A stretch of 25,225 nucleotides of DNA from Clostridia bacterium. GTDB lineage: Bacteria > Bacillota_A > Clostridia > Oscillospirales > UBA929. Position numbers and translations under genes: made by a program. Below the pieces are notes generated by a model, which saw only the letters and a list, made by a program, of their open reading frames with translations, did no database searches and was not told the origin of the DNA. The stretch covers positions 1-25,225 of the forward strand of contig BNZR01000015.1 of the NCBI GenBank assembly GCA_026001245.1, written 5' to 3'. Shown here one piece after another: positions 20,970 to 25,225 of the stretch (positions are counted from its first letter, which is position 1; the number at the start of each line of letters is the position of its first letter).

Positions 20970-21803
20970 TCATTCTCCTTTTTCATCCATCTCTTTTTTT
21001 ACTTCTGTGATATCTCGGAGTAAGGAGACACCATTTGCTTCTTCCCAATAAATAACATCATAGTTAGTAAATCCGCCGTCATACACATAGTTGTTTCCAT
21101 TATCGAGAATAGATTTAGACACGACATGCTCGTAGACTTTTTCGGCGATTTCGGTAGTATAACCATTTCTTCCAATCGGAGAGAGTATTCCTGCTTTCCC
21201 TCCGGCTGAATTTTCGTCGCTACCCATACTGCTGTCGTCATCCGACATAATCCAGCCCGGTGAAATCGCAATAACGCGAACTTTATTTTTAGGGTAAAAA
21301 TTGTTGCCCAAACTCTTGCTGACATTGATTAAGGCAGCTTTACTCGCAGAGTAGGAAAGGCTTGCATAGGTAGCGAGCATGCCGTCCGTACTGGCGATAT
21401 TAATGATTGTCCCGCCTTCGTTTATATGGTCTTGCAGTTCAATGCAGATACGCAGTGGTGCATAAAAATTGCATCGCATCACCGCTTCAAAGGAAGGAAG
21501 TGAAAAGCTTCGGAATTCATGAACAATATCATCGTCTTCGGTCAAGTTCATTGTTCCCGCATTGTTAACGATAACATCGAAACTGTATGCTTTCATCTTT
21601 TCAATAAAAGCTGTTGTTGAATCCTCATCGCGAAAATCTGCCTGATACAATGTCAAATCGCTGAACTCGTCCCTGAGTTTTTCAGCAGCTTCTTGGCTTG
21701 CATTGTATGTGCCAATTACTTGATAGCCTTCTGTCAAAAACTTTCGGCATATGCTTTTGCCAATGTTTCGGGATACCCCAGTGATCAATGCTACTTTTTT
21801 CAT
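20970..21803 (-). CDS. Short-chain dehydrogenase/reductase
   Basis: This 277-residue protein has the classical SDR pattern: TGVSRNIG (cofactor loop), VNNAG, IINIAST with catalytic Ser, YSASKAAL with Tyr and Lys, and SPGW. It reduces or oxidises a carbonyl/alcohol with NAD(P)H. AAGGAGG before the ATG is strong. An acidic insertion, SDDDSSMGSDENSAGGK, after SPGW and a ~25-residue tail beyond the usual YVYDGG end (NYDVIYWEEANG...) are unusual. The gene lies 20 bp after the membrane-protein gene. A FabG-like role is unlikely because no fatty-acid genes are near. Confidence 0.9.
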   Translation of the reverse strand: MKKVALITGVSRNIGKSICRKFLTEGYQVIGTYNASQEAAEKLRDEFSDLTLYQADFRDEDSTTAFIEKMKAYSFDVIVNNAGTMNLTEDDDIVHEFRSFSLPSFEAVMRCNFYAPLRICIELQDHINEGGTIINIASTDGMLATYASLSYSASKAALINVSKSLGNNFYPKNKVRVIAISPGWIMSDDDSSMGSDENSAGGKAGILSPIGRNGYTTEIAEKVYEHVVSKSILDNGNNYVYDGGFTNYDVIYWEEANGVSLLRDITEVKKEMDEKGE

Positions 21804-21823
21804 GATGTTACCTCCTTGAATTC

Positions 21824-22258
21824 TTATTGGATTGAAGAAACAGCTTGCGAAGCAGTATCTTCGATGACCTTACCAACAGTGCTATCAATAAACTGCATCA
21901 GAAAAACGCAGGTTATCGCGATGATAATTGTCAAAATTGTTAGTGATAAATATACGATACACGACGTTCTTTTCTCATTAATTGCGCTATTCCATGCTGT
22001 GGCAGTATCCCCAGTACCAGCTTTGTTTGAGTTGTAAATTTCGTTCACCTCTTTCAAAACAATTGACAGCTTAAAGCAAAGAAAGCTTGAAAATACAGAT
22101 AAGCAGAGTGCTATCCAAAAAGCAGGTTCTCTATAATTATCTGTTGCTTCGAATAGCAGTGTGAGTGGCATGGAGATTAATGCACCGCTAATAAAAGTAT
22201 AGTATTCTGTATCTATACGAAATACCTTGCAGTGAAAGCTCTCATTTTTTCTTGCCAT
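21824..22258 (-). CDS. Small three-helix membrane protein
   Basis: This 144-residue protein is read from the ATG at 22258, which overlaps the end of the coiled-coil gene by 17 bp; GGAGGCG lies 12 nt upstream. Helices are at about residues 20-36 (YYTFISGALISMPLTLLF), 45-65 (AFWIALCLSVFSSFLCFKL) and 100-125 (IVYLSLTILTIIIAITCVFL). A basic N-terminus precedes them and a polar 30-residue loop lies between helices 2 and 3. I recognise no family. The overlap with the PAS/coiled-coil gene suggests the two products form a complex, perhaps anchoring it to the membrane. Confidence 0.75.
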   Translation of the reverse strand: MARKNESFHCKVFRIDTEYYTFISGALISMPLTLLFEATDNYREPAFWIALCLSVFSSFLCFKLSIVLKEVNEIYNSNKAGTGDTATAWNSAINEKRTSCIVYLSLTILTIIIAITCVFLMQFIDSTVGKVIEDTASQAVSSIQ

Positions 22259-23444
22259 TTTTTGTTTTCGCCTCCGTTTTGTTAACATCATCGATAAATA
22301 TACGCATTTCGGATTCGATTGTGCTCAATTCTTTTCTAAAAAGGGTTAGGGCATAGCTTGTAGACTGATCAACAGATTCCCTCATGTTAGTTAATCTTCT
22401 AATAAATTCATCTCGTCTATTTTGAAAAATTACAATCTGTTCACTACGTTGCTTATCTACGGCGTCATCAATTATATTTGCGGATGTCTTCTTGCGTATT
22501 TCGCTATCAAATGTTGTTTGTACAAGTTCCTTCTTGTGTTCAATATCAACCTTTAAGGTCTCCGGGTTTTCCTGCTGTTCTGATTCCGAGACAGTGGCTA
22601 CTTTATTTGTTGCGTTCTCGATTTCATAGCTAAGTTTCTGAATCGACGAAACAATGGCATCCTCATTGTCTTGCAAAAACTGTGCGAAATCAAACGCTCT
22701 CTCGCTTTTATCCAGATTAGCGGTAATGCATACCTTCTCATCATCAAGTCTCTTTCTAAGGTCTTTTTTCTGTTTTGAAGAAAGACCAAATTCGTTATTT
22801 AAACGAGTACGAAGCGCATTGATATCCGCTGTAAATCTACTACGTAAGGAAGCCACATCAGTTTTAAACGTATTTACACGTTCATCAAATTCTCTTTGCC
22901 GCTCCTGATGAACTTCCAACGCTTTTTCTAAATCAATGGGTAAACCAATTTCTGCATAGTATTTTTCACCTGTTTCATCGTTAATCAGTTGCATGCTGTT
23001 TGTAACAAGGCTAAAGTCTGCTGCTCTTGACCCTTGCAAGTCCTTTGTATAGTAGTTTTTAAAGTCCGCAAGTAACGGCTCTAACTTATTCTCATCAGCC
23101 TCAATTACACTTAGGCTGTCTGTCATAGCTTGCGAACGCTCAAAAACGCTCATTATCTCCGGGAATGGTTTGCCAAGAAGATCACGACGGTAGGTCTCTT
23201 TGCAAGTGCCAGACCAGAGAACAACTGTGTATGCTTTATTGCTTGCCCAAAACGTTAGAGGAGACTTTTCAACCATTTGCAATATCGCTCTATCTTCCCA
23301 GCACACAGCACGTTTTTTTTTGATCAGAATTAGCAACTCTGCGAGATCAGATTTTTCATTCTTATTGACGTATTGCTTGATTTCCTCATCACTCAATTTC
23401 TCAAATCTATCAATCGTCAAATTATCCTGTTGTTGTGATTGCAC
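22242..23444 (-). CDS. PAS-like domain protein with long coiled coil
   Basis: This 400-residue protein starts at GTG 23444 with AAGGAGG upstream. Residues about 60-170 look like a PAS-type sensor: PLTFWASNKAYTVVLWSGTC, YRRDLLGKPFPEIMSVFER and later FSLVTNSMQLINDETGEKYY, a pattern of aromatic ligand-pocket strands. Residues about 175-390 are almost continuous charged heptads (ALEVHQERQREFDERVNTFK, SEQIVIFQNRRDEFIRRL), predicted coiled coil, with a lysine-rich tail. There is no kinase, nuclease or cyclase domain. It may be a scaffold or sensor for the operon, overlapping the membrane-protein gene. The PAS call is by pattern only. Confidence 0.75.
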   Translation of the reverse strand: MQSQQQDNLTIDRFEKLSDEEIKQYVNKNEKSDLAELLILIKKKRAVCWEDRAILQMVEKSPLTFWASNKAYTVVLWSGTCKETYRRDLLGKPFPEIMSVFERSQAMTDSLSVIEADENKLEPLLADFKNYYTKDLQGSRAADFSLVTNSMQLINDETGEKYYAEIGLPIDLEKALEVHQERQREFDERVNTFKTDVASLRSRFTADINALRTRLNNEFGLSSKQKKDLRKRLDDEKVCITANLDKSERAFDFAQFLQDNEDAIVSSIQKLSYEIENATNKVATVSESEQQENPETLKVDIEHKKELVQTTFDSEIRKKTSANIIDDAVDKQRSEQIVIFQNRRDEFIRRLTNMRESVDQSTSYALTLFRKELSTIESEMRIFIDDVNKTEAKTKNGKKK

Positions 23445-23467
23445 TTATTTTTTTCCTCCTTCCATAT

Positions 23468-24610
23468 TCATGGATGTGGATATGGGAAAGGGCTGCCAAG
23501 TAGATCGCTTTCAATCTCGGCATATAAATCACTGTAAAGTTTCCTAACTGCTCTACATGCAGCAGGTTTAACACCATCAAGTTTTCCTGTTTCATTAAGA
23601 ACCTCGCCTGGACAGTACCCACTACAATGGAATAAAGCAGGGCAGGTCTTGCAATGTTGAATATTGTCAGTATTTCTGTCCTGAAGAGCCTTCACTTTAT
23701 CTGGGAAGTAAATAAAGCACTTCGTTTTTTCGTCGTACTTCCCATAAATGAAACTATCCATGTGATTGGCATCCGAACCGAAAACAACCAAATCACAAGC
23801 GGAAACGTAGCCATCAGGAGTTAAATGAGGTACAGGCGTGCAACAACGACAATTGACATTTGTTTCTGCATCAAAATTACATATTAAGAAGCTCCCGTAA
23901 AACATGCCATATTGTTTGGCATAGCGATATGCTTCGATATAGTTGGTAACATATGTATCCATGTCAAAATGATACTTTCCTTGTGCATCACTATCATCGC
24001 AGAAAGGTTTTTTGCCGACAGGCGGAAATTCAGGATCTGACCATACATAGTCAATACCCATACCTTTGAAATAGTCAACCATTTGGTTATGATGGTTGTT
24101 GTTTAAATCGGTAACAGTAACTCTTCCACCTACCATCAAGTTTCTATTATTTTTATGTGCTAAAAGCCATCTTATATTATCCTCGATAAGTGGTGATGAC
24201 GGCACATCATCGGCAAATGGTCGCTGCTTATCATGAAATTCGGGTGTGCCGTCAAACGATACCCAAACAATATTGATGTTGTCTAACATCCAATCTCTTA
24301 CTTCAGCACTAAACGTTCCATTTGTCTGTACTTCAGTCGTAATTGCAGTTCCGTTTGCTTTCTGTTGAGCATATTCAGTAATCCCTTTCATAAGTTCGAA
24401 CTCTTCCGTCGGTTCCCCTGGTCCATAGAAGCGAATATGCCGACTCGCATTGTTTTCAAAATATTCATCAATTCCGACCTTCGCGATATCTATGGAAAGA
24501 GAACGTTCTTCCAATCGCTCTCTTTCTTCCTGATTATAGCAATATTTACAACGCAGACGACACTTGGTCGTCAAGAAGAATGAAATCATTTGTTTGTTGC
24601 AATGCGGCAC
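23468..24610 (-). CDS. Radical SAM protein with SPASM domain
   Basis: This 380-residue enzyme starts at GTG 24610, 9 nt after AAAGGAGG. The N-terminal CRLRCKYC (Cys17, 21, 24) is the CxxxCxxC site for the SAM-cleaving [4Fe-4S] cluster. FYGPGEPTEEFEL corresponds to the GGEP motif but with Pro for the second Gly. The C-terminal third has a SPASM/twitch cysteine set: NCRCCTPVPHLTPDGYVSAC, then CKTCPALFHCSGYC and a last Cys before RAVRKLYSDLY. SPASM enzymes typically modify peptides (sactionines, quinohaemoprotein-type crosslinks) or mature sulfatases. It heads the operon. No obvious precursor peptide was found. Confidence 0.93.
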   Translation of the reverse strand: MPHCNKQMISFFLTTKCRLRCKYCYNQEERERLEERSLSIDIAKVGIDEYFENNASRHIRFYGPGEPTEEFELMKGITEYAQQKANGTAITTEVQTNGTFSAEVRDWMLDNINIVWVSFDGTPEFHDKQRPFADDVPSSPLIEDNIRWLLAHKNNRNLMVGGRVTVTDLNNNHHNQMVDYFKGMGIDYVWSDPEFPPVGKKPFCDDSDAQGKYHFDMDTYVTNYIEAYRYAKQYGMFYGSFLICNFDAETNVNCRCCTPVPHLTPDGYVSACDLVVFGSDANHMDSFIYGKYDEKTKCFIYFPDKVKALQDRNTDNIQHCKTCPALFHCSGYCPGEVLNETGKLDGVKPAACRAVRKLYSDLYAEIESDLLGSPFPYPHP

Positions 24611-24624
24611 TTTTGTTTCCTCCT

Positions 24625-24663
24625 TTACTTCTTGCCTGAGTCGTTAGTTTTGAATGCCATCAT
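24625..24663 (-). other. 12-codon ORF abutting the radical SAM ribosome site
   Basis: ATGATG at 24663 reads MMAFKTNDSGKK and stops at 24625 within the AAAGGAGG that serves the radical SAM gene. It could be a coupling leader or the tail of something lost. It is too short and lacks its own ribosome site, so I do not call it a precursor peptide. Confidence 0.2.
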
Positions 24664-24665
24664 AT

Positions 24666-25018
24666 CTAAACACCATCCACTCCCGGCGATTTAAGTGCGT
24701 CCAACGTCCCACCAAGCAGCAACTTCCCCCGCTCCAACTGCTCACGGGTTTCAGCCAGTATCGTGTAAATCTTCTGCTCAAACCAGAATTCGGCAGCAAA
24801 GCTGTCCAATACTGAGCGCCATGACTCCCGTCTTCTCCTTTTCGAGGAATTCTATATGCTCGCGATTGCCCTCGGCGAGAATCAAACCATTTGGCTCGTT
24901 TTCGCCTTCATGCCACTCGTAGCGGTTCAACCATTTAAGGGCATAACTCCATCTGACCGACGAACTCAGCTTCAATGTGACCTTACTTTAACTCAACCAC
25001 CACAAGGCGTTTCAGGAT
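24666..25018 (-). pseudogene. Decayed DUF1016 (YhcG-like) PD-(D/E)XK nuclease, 3' part
   Basis: Pieces in different minus frames line up with the C-terminal nuclease domain of DUF1016 proteins: LKRLVVVELK (the E-x-K of the PD-(D/E)XK site) followed by an in-frame TAA, GHIEAEFVGQMEL, then KWLNRYEWHEGENEPNGLIL and AEGNREHIEFLEKEKTGVM, then AQYWTALLP, and finally EQKIYTILAETREQLERGKL to a stop at 24666. At least two frameshifts and one stop break it. The N-terminal domain is absent. The decayed gene lies directly upstream of the radical SAM operon. Confidence 0.7.
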
Positions 25019-25026
25019 TCTGACAG

Positions 25027-25225
25027 TTAATTAACCTCCGCAAACGAAGTCTCGCCCAAATACTTCTCCACTCGCTCAGCCAACTGCTCGGCGGTGTTGG
25101 CGCAGGGTTGAAGCTTTGCCGCCCATGTTCGTCCGGGGTGCAGACAATCCCACTGCGGCATCATGCCTTGGTGTCTGCCCTTGCCGGGGTCGTGGTTGCC
25201 GAACCCATCAAGCACCCGCTTCCAT
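25027..25225 (-). CDS. Eco29kI-like GIY-YIG restriction endonuclease, C-terminal end (cut by the window edge)
   Basis: The frame is open to the window edge and reads WKRVLDGFGNHDPGKGRHQG, PQWDCLHPGRTWAAKL and a helical tail ending AEVN. The DGFGNHDPGxGR...WDxxHPGRxWA pattern is one I associate with the C-terminal half of Eco29kI-family type II restriction enzymes, which use a GIY-YIG fold and cut CCGCGG. The GIY-YIG motif itself would lie outside the window. The cognate methyltransferase is not visible here; it may be further upstream. Confidence 0.65.
   Translation of the reverse strand, partial: WKRVLDGFGNHDPGKGRHQGMMPQWDCLHPGRTWAAKLQPCANTAEQLAERVEKYLGETSFAEVN

Noticed and set aside
24625..24663. 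12-residue ORF as a RiPP precursor for the radical SAM enzyme
   Set aside because: It has no ribosome site, no Cys or typical core residues, and its end is the next gene's ribosome site.
1..25225. tRNA, rRNA, riboswitches, CRISPR arrays
   Set aside because: I looked for the characteristic stems and repeats on both strands and saw none I could support.

Overview
The window looks like chromosome or integrated DNA of a Gram-positive, low-to-mid GC Clostridia-type bacterium (Bacillota, probably near Oscillospiraceae/Ruminococcaceae). The evidence is strong AGGAGG ribosome sites, TTGACA/TATAAT promoters with 17-bp spacers, frequent TTG and GTG starts, and many relics of clostridial conjugative elements (ParB-like, Bro-N antirepressor, MobL relaxase, VirD4, TnpV, DUF3847, DUF4368 serine recombinase). 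All family names come from reading the translations; no database search was run.

Layout. 1-3.7 kb is accessory DNA: a RelE-type toxin/antitoxin pair, a MazF-type pair whose toxin is frameshifted, two small regulators, Bro-N and ParB remnants, and small conjugative-element genes between terminators. 3.7-6.0 kb holds an excisionase-like HTH gene and two-component system 1 (RR1-HK1). 6.0-14.2 kb is mosaic mobile DNA. It begins inside a glycosyltransferase gene, runs through a 928-codon in-frame chimera (GT2 / amidase-glucosaminidase / MobL piece / D5 helicase), a cytosine methyltransferase-HNH nuclease-unknown operon, a TnpV-like gene, an XRE regulator with a divergent promoter, a gutted serine recombinase and a DUF3847 gene, and ends in the first codons of a VTC-like gene. 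14.2-17.25 kb holds, on the minus strand, a small alarmone synthetase and two-component system 2 (RR2-HK2), a close paralogue of system 1. 17.25-19.0 kb has an AlbA_2/ATP-binding regulator and a VirD4 fragment. 19.3-24.6 kb is an AT-richer six-gene operon: radical SAM/SPASM, PAS-like coiled-coil protein, three-helix membrane protein, SDR, agmatine-deiminase-like enzyme and SET-domain protein. The right edge has a decayed DUF1016 nuclease gene and the end of an Eco29kI-like nuclease gene.

How it works together. Five copies of one direct repeat, ATTAAAG-N4-ATTAAAG (11-bp period), each lie 9 or 10 bp upstream of a -10 box. They stand before RR1, the GT2 gene, RR2, the alarmone synthetase and the VTC-like gene. 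I infer that the paralogous response regulators share this operator and form one regulon joining autoregulation, (p)ppGpp synthesis and a cell-surface/polyphosphate-type cluster. Mobile DNA now interrupts that cluster. A 231-bp MITE-like insertion separates the RR2 promoter from its gene; removing it restores exactly the 41-bp spacing seen at RR1.

The best candidate for an undescribed system is the radical SAM-to-SET operon: four or five predicted modifying enzymes packed with a PAS/coiled-coil protein and a membrane protein, with no recognised precursor or transporter. Its function is unknown to me.
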